From positions 173,783 through 237,782 of the forward strand of contig JANXDH010000004.1 of NCBI GenBank assembly GCA_025059745.1: DNA of 64,000 bases, written 5' to 3'. Shown in pieces: positions 32,920 through 41,587 of this stretch (within the stretch, counting starts at the first letter, position 1; every line of letters starts with the position of its first letter). The position numbers and the translations under genes were made by a program. Under the pieces are notes generated by a model that searched no databases, was not told the DNA's origin, and saw only the letters and a list, made by a program, of their open reading frames with translations. Source of the DNA: Aigarchaeota archaeon. Lineage in GTDB: Archaea; Thermoproteota; Nitrososphaeria_A; Caldarchaeales; Calditenuaceae.

Positions 32920-33516
32920 TCAGCGGCGCGACCTTGACCTTATCAACCAGACTCCAACACCTACGATCGCGACCGCTAAGACGGCCGCTATCACGATGAT
33001 CGCGCTGACATCTGGACTCTGGGGTTGCACCGTATCGGTCACTGTCGTGGCCCGAGTCTCTGTAACGGTCGTCCTCTGGTCCTGCTGAGGGGCAGTTGCC
33101 CTGACCACTATAGTCCCCTCCTGTCCCCTGCTCCTGTGACTCTCGCCGTACGCTGGAGCTACGCTGCAGTAGTACTTGAACTCGCCCGGGTGATTAGCCA
33201 CGAACTCTATCACCTGGACCTGACCCCTAGAGAGCCTATTACTCCTGATGGAGTAGGGCGACGGTGAGTACTCGTCTAGGGCGAAGTCGTGGACGACGGG
33301 CCCTGAACCGTTGCCTATCAGTCTTATCCTGACCAAATCGCCCTGATTCACCACTATGAGAGGCCCGCCCTTCGAGGCGTTGTACCCGTAATCGTTGAGG
33401 TAGAGGGTGAAACTCCTCGTCGTACTCGCACCCACCTCAGACCCGAGGGTGAGCAACGCTACCGCGAGTATAATTGTTACCGTCAGTATGATGTGACCCC
33501 GATACATAGATCCCAT
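32920..33516 (-). CDS. Membrane-anchored cupredoxin with Gln at the axial-ligand position
   Basis: A 198-residue exported copper protein. A signal peptide (residues 8-30) leads to one cupredoxin domain (35-138) and, after a Thr-rich linker, a C-terminal membrane anchor (AIIVIAAVLAVAIVGVGVWLI). Type 1 copper ligands are His76 (VVHDFAL), Cys117 (FKYYCSV) and His127 (ESHRSRG). The usual Met is replaced by Gln132 in SHRSRGQEGTIVV, and the Cys-His loop is longer than usual. The ATG at 33516 is preferred to 33561 because the TATA-like element at 33541-33549 sits 29 bases upstream. It is probably a cell-surface electron carrier. Confidence 0.85.
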   Translation of the reverse strand: MGSMYRGHIILTVTIILAVALLTLGSEVGASTTRSFTLYLNDYGYNASKGGPLIVVNQGDLVRIRLIGNGSGPVVHDFALDEYSPSPYSIRSNRLSRGQVQVIEFVANHPGEFKYYCSVAPAYGESHRSRGQEGTIVVRATAPQQDQRTTVTETRATTVTDTVQPQSPDVSAIIVIAAVLAVAIVGVGVWLIRSRSRR

Positions 33517-33540
33517 CTCGTAATGACCTCCCCAAGACTC

Positions 33541-33549
33541 ATAAATACT
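33541..33549 (-). promoter_or_regulatory. TATA-like box of the cupredoxin gene
   Basis: Minus-strand AGTATTTAT centred 29 bases before the ATG at 33516. It decides the start in favour of the shorter protein, which has the signal peptide at its beginning. Confidence 0.5.
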
Positions 33550-33573
33550 TTTACCGGACATCTAGCGGACTGA

Positions 33574-33581
33574 TTTAAATA
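33574..33581 (+). promoter_or_regulatory. TATA-like box and ribosome-binding site of the NuoL gene
   Basis: TTTAAATA about 45 bases before the TTG at 33622. The leader holds GGAGGT at 33606-33611, ten bases before the TTG, so this gene uses a leader with a Shine-Dalgarno sequence while its divergent neighbour looks leaderless. Confidence 0.5.
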
Positions 33582-33621
33582 GAGAACGAAACATGAGCAT
33601 AAGCCGGAGGTAGTAAGTGGG

Positions 33622-35547
33622 TTGCTGCCGTACGCACCTTGGCTCGCGTGGTTGATCCCACTGGTCGGCTCGACTTTCGTCCCCATTGCATTCAGGGCGT
33701 CCAAGAGGATCGGCGAGCTCTACTCTGTACTCATAGCCGGTTCAGGCTCGACCTTCGCGGTGAGCATGGTAACGGACGCCTGGGGTGGCAGGTCGCTCCT
33801 CATATCTGCGCCGTGGATACCACTCCCCGCTGGTAGGTCAGTTGAGTTCACGTTACTCATCGACCCGTTATCGGTCCTGATGGCGTCCATCGCCACCGGT
33901 ATAGGCACGCTGATCCTGATCTATTCGATCGGTTACATGGCCCACGAGGAGGGCCTCCCGCGGTACTACTTCTTCATGACCTTCTTCATAGGCGGCATGG
34001 CGTTGCTGGTACTCGCAGACAATCTTCTCGTCCTATACATCGGGTGGGAGATAGTAGGCCTGTGCAGCTATGCCCTGATCAGCTTCTTCTACCACAAGCC
34101 TGAGGCCAGGCTGGCGGGGATAAAGGCGTTCGTGACGACTAGAGTGGGTGACGTGCTCCTGCTCTCCTCGGTCCTCATAACGTTCGTCCACTTCGGTTCT
34201 TTCAGCCTCACCGAGGTATCTAGATCGATCGAGTCTGCGGCGGCTCGTGGCACTCTGGACTCCGGAATTCTCACCTTGATCTTGGCCCTCGCCTTCGGTG
34301 GTGCTGTCGGCAAGTCCGCCCAGATCCCGTTGCACGTATGGCTCCCTGATGCGATGGAGGGTCCGACTCCGGTCAGCGCTCTGATACACGCAGCCACCAT
34401 GGTCAAGGCCGGCGTCTATCTGGTCGCTAGGTACAGCTACACCCTCGTACCCTTCGAGGTGGTAGGCCGTCCATACCTCTCGCAGTGGTACGATGCGGTC
34501 CTGATCATAGGTGGTTTGACGGCGTTCTTGGCGGCTACTATGGGGCTCGTGATGAACGACATCAAGCGGATCATAGCGTACTCGACTATGAGCCAGCTAG
34601 CGATAATGTTCACCGCGCTCAGCGTCGCGTCCTCCGTCGGTTTCTTCGGTGGTGTCTTCCACCTCCTCAGCCACTCCCTCTTCAAGGCGCTCTTGTTCCT
34701 CGCTGCTGGTTCAGTGATACACGCAGTGGTCACCAATAACGTCGACGAGATGGGCGGTCTGAGGAGATACATGCCCCTGACCTTCGCCACCTCCCTCATC
34801 GGAGTGTTGAGCCTCTCGGGGGTACCACCGTTCAGTGGATTCTTCAGCAAGGACGTCGTCCTCGAGGCACTGATATCGTCCGGGAACCTCTACGGGATCT
34901 TGATCATCGCTGCGACATCGATACTGACCATCATCTACGGCTTCAGGTGGTTGAGTGCGGTCTTCCTGGGAGAGTTCAGGTCCAAAGTCGTTCACCATAC
35001 CAACGGAGGTCATAAGACAAGTGCACCCCACGAGTCTCCAAGGGTCATGACCGTACCTCTCATTATACTTGCCGCCCTCGCCGCGGTCGCAGGCCTCCCG
35101 CCAATCGAGGAGACGTTCCACGAGTATATGGGCATTCACGACCACATCAAGGTCTCGCCGCTGACCTACGCGACTACAGGAATCATACTAGCCGTGGGCC
35201 TGTCGGTCTCGTACGCCTTCTTTATCAGTAAAATAGTCAGCCCTGCTGCGGTGAGGGAGAGGTTCAGCGTGCTCCACAGAGTCGTCGTGAACAGGTACTA
35301 CATGGACCACGTCTACGAGATGATCTTCGTCAGGGGATTGATCGGTCTCTCATCGGTCCTCAGGAGATACGTAGAGGAGGGCGTCATAGACAGGGTGAAT
35401 TACGCTGCGGCGAGGTGGTTCACGTCGTTGGTCAACGTCCTTCGCAATATTCAGACCGGGAGCAGCAACCTCAACGTGAGTTACATCGCTATAGGCATCA
35501 TAATACTCCTAGTGGTGCTGCTGTTGAGGCTGTTAGGGGCCCTGTGA
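33622..35547 (+). CDS. nuoL: NADH-quinone oxidoreductase subunit L-like proton pump protein
   Basis: A 641-residue NuoL/MrpA-family membrane protein with about sixteen membrane segments. Core motifs are FVTTRVGDVLLL, KSAQIPLHVWLPDAMEGPTPVSALIHAATMV (key Lys and Pro-rich helices), MNDIKRIIAYSTMSQLAIMF and HLLSHSLFKALLFLAAGSVIH. The C-terminal NRYYMDHVYEMIFVRGL and the final amphipathic and membrane helices are those of true NuoL rather than of the shorter DabB protein. It stands alone; no other nuo genes are in the window. Confidence 0.93.
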   Translation: MLPYAPWLAWLIPLVGSTFVPIAFRASKRIGELYSVLIAGSGSTFAVSMVTDAWGGRSLLISAPWIPLPAGRSVEFTLLIDPLSVLMASIATGIGTLILIYSIGYMAHEEGLPRYYFFMTFFIGGMALLVLADNLLVLYIGWEIVGLCSYALISFFYHKPEARLAGIKAFVTTRVGDVLLLSSVLITFVHFGSFSLTEVSRSIESAAARGTLDSGILTLILALAFGGAVGKSAQIPLHVWLPDAMEGPTPVSALIHAATMVKAGVYLVARYSYTLVPFEVVGRPYLSQWYDAVLIIGGLTAFLAATMGLVMNDIKRIIAYSTMSQLAIMFTALSVASSVGFFGGVFHLLSHSLFKALLFLAAGSVIHAVVTNNVDEMGGLRRYMPLTFATSLIGVLSLSGVPPFSGFFSKDVVLEALISSGNLYGILIIAATSILTIIYGFRWLSAVFLGEFRSKVVHHTNGGHKTSAPHESPRVMTVPLIILAALAAVAGLPPIEETFHEYMGIHDHIKVSPLTYATTGIILAVGLSVSYAFFISKIVSPAAVRERFSVLHRVVVNRYYMDHVYEMIFVRGLIGLSSVLRRYVEEGVIDRVNYAAARWFTSLVNVLRNIQTGSSNLNVSYIAIGIIILLVVLLLRLLGAL

Positions 35548-35552
35548 GACCG

Positions 35553-36956
35553 TCACCTGAGGTAAGCGTTCTCCACCTCCGAGAGCCAGGGTACGTCCCT
35601 CCTCAACGCTTCTATCGATGCCCTCACAGCGTCCTCGGGGTAGTGCCAAGGTTGTAGCTTCCCCTCGAAGTACTCCGAGTAGGCGTTCATGTCGAAATAT
35701 CCGTGACCGCAAAGGTTGAAGAGTATAGTCTTCTTCTCACCAGTCCTCTTGCACCTCAGCGCTTCATCTATTACGTACCTGATGGTGTGGGAGGGTTCCG
35801 GTGCTGGAATGTAACCCTCCGTCCTCGCGAAGGTCACCGCCGCATCGAAGACCGCCACCTGATCGTAGGCGACCGCCTTGACCTGCCTCTCCTTGACCAG
35901 TAGACACAAGGTCGGCGCGTCTCCGTGGTACCTCAGACCCCCGGCGTGTATGGGAGGTGGTACGAAATCCGATCCCAACGTGTACATGGGTAGTAGTGGC
36001 GTCATTTTAGCGGTGTCACCGTAGTCGAAAGTGTATATCCCCTTGGTCAACGTTGGGCACGCTGTAGGCTCAGTAGCGACGAACTCGACGCTCTTGGGTG
36101 CCTTGCCGGTGACCTTGTCGTGGTAGAAGGGCCAGAAGAGTCCCGAGAAGCTGCTGCCCCCGCCCACGCATCCCACCACAACGTCCGGGTACTCGTCCAC
36201 GATCTCCAGCTGCTTCTTCGCCTCGAGCCCTTGAACTGTCTGGTGGATGAGGACGTGGTTCAGCACGCTACCCAGACTGTACCTGGCGTTCTCATAGGAT
36301 AGTGCGTCCTCGAGCGCCTCGCTGATCGCTATACCCAGGCTCCCCGGGTGATTGGGGTCCTTGGAGAGGACAGACCTACCATAGTTCGTCTTATCACTCG
36401 GACTCGGAAAGACCTCCGCTCCCCAGGTCTCCATGAGCACCCTCCTGTACGGTTTCTGGTTGTAGCTCACCCTCACCATGAAGACCCTGCACTTGAGACC
36501 GAAGAGCATGCAGCCGAACGAGAGCGCCGAACCCCACTGTCCTGCACCGGTCTCTGTCGATAACCTCTCTACCCCCTCCTTCATGTTGAAGTAGGCCTGA
36601 GCGACCGCCGTGTTAGGTTTATGGGAACCTGGTGGACTCACCCCCTCCCACTTGAAGAATATCCTCGCGGGCGTCTTGAGCGCCCTCTCTAGGTGGGTGG
36701 CCTCTATCAGTGGCGTCGGCCTCCATATCAGGTACGTCTCCCTCAACTCGTTCGGTATCGGTATCCAGAGGTCGGGACTCAACTCCTGTCTGATCAGCTC
36801 CTTCGCGAATATCCTCTCGAGTTTACGCGGGTCCACCGGCTTCCGAGTGGACGGATCTATCGGCGGAGGGAGTGGTTTTGGAAGCTCGGGTAATATGTTG
36901 TACCACTCACGCGGTAGCTCGTTCTCATCTAAATTTATTGAACGGCCCTTCGACAT
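35553..36956 (-). CDS. trpB: Tryptophan-synthase beta-like PLP enzyme, TrpB2 type
   Basis: A 467-residue PLP enzyme of the TrpB2 group. The PLP lysine is in [15 protein letters not shown], and the other family motifs are [48 protein letters not shown] and [12 protein letters not shown]. It converts indole and serine to tryptophan, possibly without a TrpA partner. Extra N-terminal length (about 60 residues) and the absence of trpA nearby fit TrpB2. The ATG lies 30 bases after a TATA-like box at 36984-36990. Confidence 0.92.
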   Translation of the reverse strand: MSKGRSINLDENELPREWYNILPELPKPLPPPIDPSTRKPVDPRKLERIFAKELIRQELSPDLWIPIPNELRETYLIWRPTPLIEATHLERALKTPARIFFKWEGVSPPGSHKPNTAVAQAYFNMKEGVERLSTETGAGQWGSALSFGCMLFGLKCRVFMVRVSYNQKPYRRVLMETWGAEVFPSPSDKTNYGRSVLSKDPNHPGSLGIAISEALEDALSYENARYSLGSVLNHVLIHQTVQGLEAKKQLEIVDEYPDVVVGCVGGGSSFSGLFWPFYHDKVTGKAPKSVEFVATEPTACPTLTKGIYTFDYGDTAKMTPLLPMYTLGSDFVPPPIHAGGLRYHGDAPTLCLLVKERQVKAVAYDQVAVFDAAVTFARTEGYIPAPEPSHTIRYVIDEALRCKRTGEKKTILFNLCGHGYFDMNAYSEYFEGKLQPWHYPEDAVRASIEALRRDVPWLSEVENAYLR

Positions 36957-36983
36957 TGTATCTCAACCTTATTCGGACTAATA

Positions 36984-36990
36984 TAAATCT
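36984..36990 (-). promoter_or_regulatory. TATA-like box of trpB2
   Basis: Minus-strand TTTATAT about 30 bases upstream of the ATG at 36956. It separates trpB2 from the ribosomal protein genes transcribed just upstream. Confidence 0.5.
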
Positions 36991-37023
36991 TCTAGAGTGA
37001 GATCAGTAATGAAACAAGGGGAC

Positions 37024-37284
37024 TCAGAAGACTCCTAACTTGACCGCAAGCTCGCTGGCCTTGTACTCAGGTCTCAGTTTCACGAACGCCTTCTTTTCAC
37101 CTAGCGGCGTTATGAGCGTATTCACTCTCTCGACCTTCACGTCGTACAGTTCTTCTACCGCGCGCGCTATCTCGGCCTTGGTCGCCTTTATGGAGACCCA
37201 GAAGGTCAACTTGTTCTCCTTCTCCACGAGCGGTACCGTATCCTGGGTTATCACCAGTCCAAGGATCACTTCGTCAGGCTTCAC
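37024..37284 (-). CDS. rpl23: 50S ribosomal protein L23
   Basis: An 86-residue L23, a protein of the ribosomal exit-tunnel rim. The core VEKENKLTFWVSIKATKAEIARAVEELYDVKV and the VNTLITPLGEKKAFVKLRPEY segment are standard. The GTG start overlaps the L4 stop by four bases (GTGA). In many archaea L2 would follow; here the cluster stops. Confidence 0.97.
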   Translation of the reverse strand: MKPDEVILGLVITQDTVPLVEKENKLTFWVSIKATKAEIARAVEELYDVKVERVNTLITPLGEKKAFVKLRPEYKASELAVKLGVF

Positions 37285-38102
37285 GTCGATTCACCGAACC
37301 TCTCCTTGAGTCGATCTATTGCGCTCTCCGTGAATACACATAATCTACCCGGCACGCCTCCAGGCGATAGGTGTAGGACGCTCAGGTCCTTTGCTTTGAC
37401 CACGTCCACACCCGGTACAGAACCCGCGGCCCTCACGACTCCCTCATCATCACCTATCACTATCAGAGGCCCGACCCTCGCCTTGTAACGCCTCCCCCTC
37501 ATCTTCCCTCTCCCCGCCCTCATCTTCACCACCCTACACCTCTCGAGCTCCTCGCTCAACCCGATCTTCTCCAAGAACTCTATCACTTCCTTTGACTTCT
37601 TCAGAGCTTGCAGAGAATTTTTTACGATCAAAGGCAGTTCTATATTGGCAGGTAATCTGTGTCCTCTCTTAGTAACCCATTCTCTCTCGCGTGTGAATGC
37701 GATCGCTGCGATGGTGGCCGCCCTTAACTCTCTCTTATTGATCCTCTTGTGAATTCTCTTCTCTGGTACCGGAGGATGGGTGGGCCTGCCACCGACTGCG
37801 GACGGGACGAAACCTCCCGCGCCCGATCTTCCGGTGCCGCGGCCCCTTACCCTCGCTATACGAGCTAATCCGTGGCCCACTCCGAGTGACTCAACAGAGT
37901 ACTTGTGAGCTGAACCTCTCCAGGCTCCCTTGGGCTGGAAGCCGTGCGAGAGGAGCGCTATGTACGCCCTCCGGACAAGCGACGGCCTCAGAGGCGCTGA
38001 GAAGATTCGGGGCAACCTCACCTCACCGACCCTGGACCCATCGATATCGATCAAAGGTGCAGAAGTTTCATCGGCTAGAACGGTTCGACCGATGAGAGTC
38101 AT
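37281..38102 (-). CDS. rpl4: 50S ribosomal protein L4 (L1e family)
   Basis: A 273-residue archaeal/eukaryotic L4. Family segments include LPRIFSAPLRPSLVRRAYIALLSHGFQPKG near the start, the basic GRGTGRSGAGGFVPSAVGGRPTHPP loop that enters the exit tunnel and RAGRGKMRGRRYKARVGPLIV. The start overlaps the L3 stop (ATGA) and the end overlaps L23, so the three genes are translationally coupled. Confidence 0.97.
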   Translation of the reverse strand: MTLIGRTVLADETSAPLIDIDGSRVGEVRLPRIFSAPLRPSLVRRAYIALLSHGFQPKGAWRGSAHKYSVESLGVGHGLARIARVRGRGTGRSGAGGFVPSAVGGRPTHPPVPEKRIHKRINKRELRAATIAAIAFTREREWVTKRGHRLPANIELPLIVKNSLQALKKSKEVIEFLEKIGLSEELERCRVVKMRAGRGKMRGRRYKARVGPLIVIGDDEGVVRAAGSVPGVDVVKAKDLSVLHLSPGGVPGRLCVFTESAIDRLKERFGEST

Positions 38103-39100
38103 TTAGCGACTATCACCTCCTCACCGAACGTCACGGCGGTCACCTTGGGTTCCTTAAGGGTGTAACGAGGCGGTCTGGCCGGCACTCTCAGTATGAGGGG
38201 GCGCTTCGGTGTACCTGGCACGGATCCAAGCAACAATATGGAGGGCGATCTGATGAGGCCGAAGTGCTTCCAGCCACCCTTCGGGAACGGAGGGTTGTTA
38301 CCGTCGTATACCGCGAGCACTCTCTTGTTGAACTCGACCCTCCTGTGGAACCCCATCTGGCCGGCCCTGGGGACGAAACGCGTGATGTATGTCGGCTTCC
38401 TACCTCCTATCGCGCCAATAGCCCTCCTAGTCTTCCTCTGTTTACGCGGAAGCTCCTTTACCCCGAACCTGGCTATGACCCCTTGGAACCCCTTCCCCTT
38501 GGTGACGCCGATCACATCGACGAACTGACCAGCTCTGATCAAGTCGTTCACACCGATCTGCTTCCCCAGATTCGTCTTCACGTAATCCAGAGCCTCCTTG
38601 ACCTCTCCCGAGACCTTTATCTCTGCTATGAAAGGTCTCTTCCGCTCTATCCCTGCGTACCTCGGTATGGAGGCTACCAAGGCCCTTACCTCCGAGACGT
38701 CCCTTACCAGCTCCTCCAATTTCATCCTGTTCGCGTTGGAGTTAACTCCTCTCACCCTATCCGTCAACCCCTCGGGTAGATTGTCCGAGATTATCCTGCC
38801 GACCTCAACGAGGCCCCTATCACCGTCCTCTCTATAGAAGACCGCACCTATGAGATGGAGCGGTGGAGTAGCTAGGACCGTACAGGCAGATGCGACCTCG
38901 CTACCCTGAGTGGGTGATCCGGGCACGTCGTCGACGTAGAAGACCGTTGACATACCGACCTTGTAAGCGATGAACCCCTCTAACCCAACCCCCTCCCTAG
39001 CGGGCCAGTACTTCACCGACGGCAGTAGACCGTCTGCCCGCTTCCTGGGTGCGAACGCCAGCGAGCCGTGCCTAGGAGCCGAGTACTTCCTCCTTCCCAA
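38099..39100 (-). CDS. rpl3: 50S ribosomal protein L3
   Basis: A 333-residue archaeal L3. It begins GRRKYSAPRHGSLAFAPRKRA and holds IGVTKGKGFQGVIARFGVKELPRKQ, RRAIGAIGGRKPTYITRFVPRAGQMGFHRR and a basic C-terminal half, the pattern of the protein next to the peptidyl transferase centre. It begins at a TTG. Its upstream region (39101-39248) is AT-rich in places. It is the first gene of the L3-L4-L23 cluster. Confidence 0.96.
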   Translation of the reverse strand: MGRRKYSAPRHGSLAFAPRKRADGLLPSVKYWPAREGVGLEGFIAYKVGMSTVFYVDDVPGSPTQGSEVASACTVLATPPLHLIGAVFYREDGDRGLVEVGRIISDNLPEGLTDRVRGVNSNANRMKLEELVRDVSEVRALVASIPRYAGIERKRPFIAEIKVSGEVKEALDYVKTNLGKQIGVNDLIRAGQFVDVIGVTKGKGFQGVIARFGVKELPRKQRKTRRAIGAIGGRKPTYITRFVPRAGQMGFHRRVEFNKRVLAVYDGNNPPFPKGGWKHFGLIRSPSILLLGSVPGTPKRPLILRVPARPPRYTLKEPKVTAVTFGEEVIVAK

Positions 39101-39232
39101 TCCGCGCGCCCTTTGCTGTTTTTACTCTTATTCACCAGCAGCTTTTAAGGATAAACGAATCTCTCCGTCGGGACTATGTTGAATACTCGCCGCAGCAGTT
39201 CTAAGATAAGTTGACTGAAATTTTTAGGATGG

Positions 39233-39240
39233 AAAAAAAA
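39233..39240 (-). terminator. T-tract terminator after the membrane-protein gene
   Basis: Eight consecutive T on the minus strand lie 9 to 16 bases after the stop at 39249. A run of T is the usual archaeal termination signal. The remaining 130 bases up to the L3 start hold only AT-rich promoter-like stretches. Confidence 0.5.
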
Positions 39241-39248
39241 GATAATCT

Positions 39249-39800
39249 TTACGCGGTCTTCCTGCGCCACGCAAGGACGTATCCGAGACCACCCAGCAGG
39301 ACACCTGCCCCGAGCACTATCAGGAATATCGAGATCCAGAGCGGGTATCCGCCGGGTATGGCGTAGAAGACCTTGTCGTGAACTTCTGCAGCAGTGAGGC
39401 CACCTCCACCGACAGCCTTAGGCAACATGGCCGCACCTCCTAGATACCCTCCGATCATCATCATCCACGTGGCTCCTATTATCCCGACGTTCATCAGTAT
39501 CAGGTGGAGCCCAGCGAGCGTGTTGAGCGTGCCGGTGTACGGTTTGTTCAAGGTCACTTCAATGTAGTAGTAGAAGAGCGACGTCACCGCAGCCCCGATC
39601 ACGCCCACTATCAGGTATGATAGGTATCCCATCGTGAACCAGTTACCCGCTCCGCCAGCCGCGATCACTCTGCTGACCTCGGGACGCAGAAACCATAGCT
39701 GTCCTATCACGACGTACGCCGTCAGTCCAGTGACCAAAGCGCCTTGGACTATCGCTGCGGCGAGAAACCTATTTGCCCATAATGAAGACTTTGCCGACAT
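39249..39800 (-). CDS. Five-helix membrane protein, possibly related to heme-copper oxidase modules
   Basis: A 183-residue integral membrane protein with five hydrophobic segments (about residues 11-33, 54-80, 92-118 and two in the C-terminal half) and no cysteines. One helix contains LAGLHLILMNVGIIGATWMMM, whose single conserved-looking His resembles helices of heme-copper oxidases. This likeness is weak. A glycine-rich loop and the segment VHDKVFYAIPGGYPLW precede the last helix. A TATA-like element (CTTTTTAATAG) lies around 39817-39827, and a T-tract follows the gene, so it has its own transcription unit and is probably highly expressed. Confidence 0.6.
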   Translation of the reverse strand: MSAKSSLWANRFLAAAIVQGALVTGLTAYVVIGQLWFLRPEVSRVIAAGGAGNWFTMGYLSYLIVGVIGAAVTSLFYYYIEVTLNKPYTGTLNTLAGLHLILMNVGIIGATWMMMIGGYLGGAAMLPKAVGGGGLTAAEVHDKVFYAIPGGYPLWISIFLIVLGAGVLLGGLGYVLAWRRKTA

Positions 39801-39968
39801 ATTCTCTCAATAATATCTATTAAAAAGTAAATTATAAACGTTTTTCATATAGATGAAAAATAAACTTTTGTATATAAGTAAAAAAATATAACTACTTTTT
39901 TATACAAAACATGCCATATAAAAAACAACTTTTTTAAGCATTTTAAGCAGCTGTTAGAACGATACTCC
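39801..39968. promoter_or_regulatory. Very AT-rich divergent promoter region with a perfect hairpin
   Basis: About 170 bases of low GC between the membrane-protein and CutA genes, in a genome with GC-rich coding DNA. It holds several TATA-like elements for both directions (for example around 39817-39827 and 39936-39946) and an inverted repeat at 39841-39860, TTTTTCAT/ATGAAAAA around the loop ATAG. No open frame fits. Confidence 0.5.
39841..39860. repeat. Perfect inverted repeat, 8-bp arms
   Basis: TTTTTCAT and ATGAAAAA are exact complements separated by ATAG. The palindrome may be a protein-binding site or an RNA hairpin. It lies upstream of CutA and of the membrane-protein gene. Confidence 0.75.
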
Positions 39969-40313
39969 ATGAGAGGAGAGGAAAGAACTGAGAGAGGATC
40001 GACCGAGTCGCTCGTGGTTTACGTGGTGACTTATCCGGAGAAGAATTACGTAGAATGGGTGAGGAGTTTGGTCGAGAGAAAGTTGGTCGCTTGCGTCAAT
40101 GTGATCCCAATCAGATCGCTATATCGCTGGGAAGGATCTATAGTGGACGAGGGCGAGGTGCTCCTATTGATGAAGACCTCAACCTCAAAGTCACGCGCGT
40201 TGCGCGAGGTGATCTCGAGAGAGCACCCCTACGAGATACCGGAGATCGTCGAGATCAGCCCACTAAGCGTAAACGAGAAGTACCTGAATTGGGTTGTAGA
40301 CGCTACTAGTTGA
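39969..40313 (+). CDS. cutA: CutA1 divalent-cation tolerance family protein
   Basis: A 114-residue CutA. After a ~17-residue non-conserved N-terminus it reads VVYVVTYPEKNYVEWVRSLVERKLVACVNVIPIRSLYRWEGSI, then VLLLMKTSTSKSRALREVISREHPYEIPEIV, the fold of the trimeric ferredoxin-like CutA1. The role in metal tolerance is inherited from the family; the molecular function is uncertain. The ATG at 39969 follows an AT-rich promoter. Confidence 0.94.
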   Translation: MRGEERTERGSTESLVVYVVTYPEKNYVEWVRSLVERKLVACVNVIPIRSLYRWEGSIVDEGEVLLLMKTSTSKSRALREVISREHPYEIPEIVEISPLSVNEKYLNWVVDATS

Positions 40314-40351
40314 GTCGACTCGTAATGTCGTGAAGCGTTACTATCGTTAAG

Positions 40352-40359
40352 CTTTTTAT
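40352..40359 (+). promoter_or_regulatory. TATA-like box of the FBP aldolase/phosphatase gene
   Basis: CTTTTTAT centred about 28 bases before the ATG at 40384, typical of the leaderless promoters in this window. Confidence 0.55.
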
Positions 40360-40383
40360 CTTACATCAATAGGTTAAAGCCGT

Positions 40384-41535
40384 ATGAAGACAACGATCTC
40401 GGTCATAAAGGCCGACGTAGGGAGCGTCGCAGGTCACTACAAGCCGCATTCGGAGATGCTGAACTACGCCAGGAAGAAGCTCGCCGATGCAGAGGGCACC
40501 GGGCTTATATACTCGGGTTACGTTACGCATTGCGGCGACGATATAGTCCTGGTCATGACTCACGGCCGGGGAGAGAACGATCCTGAGGTACACCTCCTCG
40601 CGTGGACCACCTTCAGGGAGATAACGGAGAAGGTGGCGAAGAAGTACAAGCTGTACGGTGCAGGTCAGGACCTCTTGAGCGACGCGTTCAGTGGTAACGT
40701 AAGAGGTCTTGGGCCCGGTGTAGCCGAGCTGGAGTTCAATGAGCGCGGGTCCGACCCAGTGATAGTCTTCGCGGCGGATAAGACCGAGCCGGGCGCGTGG
40801 AACATACCCCTCTACAGGATATTCGCGTCGCCGGACAACACTGCAGGGCTGGTGATCGATCCGAAGTTGCACGAGGGGTTCAGGTTCGACGTGCTAGACC
40901 TGATAGAGTCACAGTCCGTCCTCATCAAGACGCCCGAGGAGGTCTATGATCTGATAGCGCTCATAGGGACCCCCGGAAGGTATGCCATCTCGAAGATATT
41001 CAGGGCCTCGGACAACGAACCCGCGGCCGCCGCGAGCACCTCGAGGTTGAGCCTGATCGCCGGGAGGTACGTGGGAAAGGACGACCCGGTGATGATAGTC
41101 AGAGCTCAGGCGGGATTCCCTGCGGTGGGCGAGGTCATCTCAGCATTCGCGGTCCCGCCCATAGTATCCGGGTGGATGCGGGGTAGTCACAGAGGTCCTC
41201 TGATGCCGGTATCATTCAGGAAGGGCCAGAACGTGGTGAGCTTCTTCGACGGCCCACCCAGAGTGACGGCGATGGGGTGGCAGATAAGCAACGGCAGGCT
41301 CGTGGGAGTAGACGGGATCGAACCCGCAGACCTGTTCGAGGACCCGTTCTGGGATCACGTGCGTCAGAAGGCGGCAGAGATCGCCGTTTATCTGAGATCC
41401 ATGGGTGAGTTCGAGCCGGCGAGGTTGGGTCACGAGGAGATGGAGTACACCACGCTCCCGCTGATACTCGAGAAGCTGAAACCGAGGTTCCGACCGGTCA
41501 AGGAAGGTGTGAGGGAGGAGAAGGTCGCCAAGTGA
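40384..41535 (+). CDS. Bifunctional fructose-1,6-bisphosphate aldolase/phosphatase
   Basis: A 383-residue archaeal FBP aldolase/phosphatase, which makes fructose 6-phosphate directly from triose phosphates in gluconeogenesis. The N-terminus MKTTISVIKADVGSVAGH supplies metal-binding acidic residues. The lid loop GRYAISKIFRASDNEPAAAA holds the catalytic Tyr and Lys. Length and C-terminus (YTTLPLILEKLKPRF) are normal. A TATA-like box lies 28 bases upstream of the ATG. The enzyme complements PPDK and ApgM in this window. Confidence 0.97.
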   Translation: MKTTISVIKADVGSVAGHYKPHSEMLNYARKKLADAEGTGLIYSGYVTHCGDDIVLVMTHGRGENDPEVHLLAWTTFREITEKVAKKYKLYGAGQDLLSDAFSGNVRGLGPGVAELEFNERGSDPVIVFAADKTEPGAWNIPLYRIFASPDNTAGLVIDPKLHEGFRFDVLDLIESQSVLIKTPEEVYDLIALIGTPGRYAISKIFRASDNEPAAAASTSRLSLIAGRYVGKDDPVMIVRAQAGFPAVGEVISAFAVPPIVSGWMRGSHRGPLMPVSFRKGQNVVSFFDGPPRVTAMGWQISNGRLVGVDGIEPADLFEDPFWDHVRQKAAEIAVYLRSMGEFEPARLGHEEMEYTTLPLILEKLKPRFRPVKEGVREEKVAK

Positions 41536-41553
41536 ACCAGCTCCAGTAAAACA

Positions 41554-41562
41554 CTTTTTATT
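41554..41562 (+). promoter_or_regulatory. TATA-like box of the alcohol dehydrogenase operon
   Basis: CTTTTTATT centred about 30 bases before the ATG at 41588. It likely starts a transcript that carries the four closely spaced genes down to 44804. Confidence 0.55.
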
Positions 41563-41587
41563 ACCTCGAGTCCGAATGAACTGAGAG

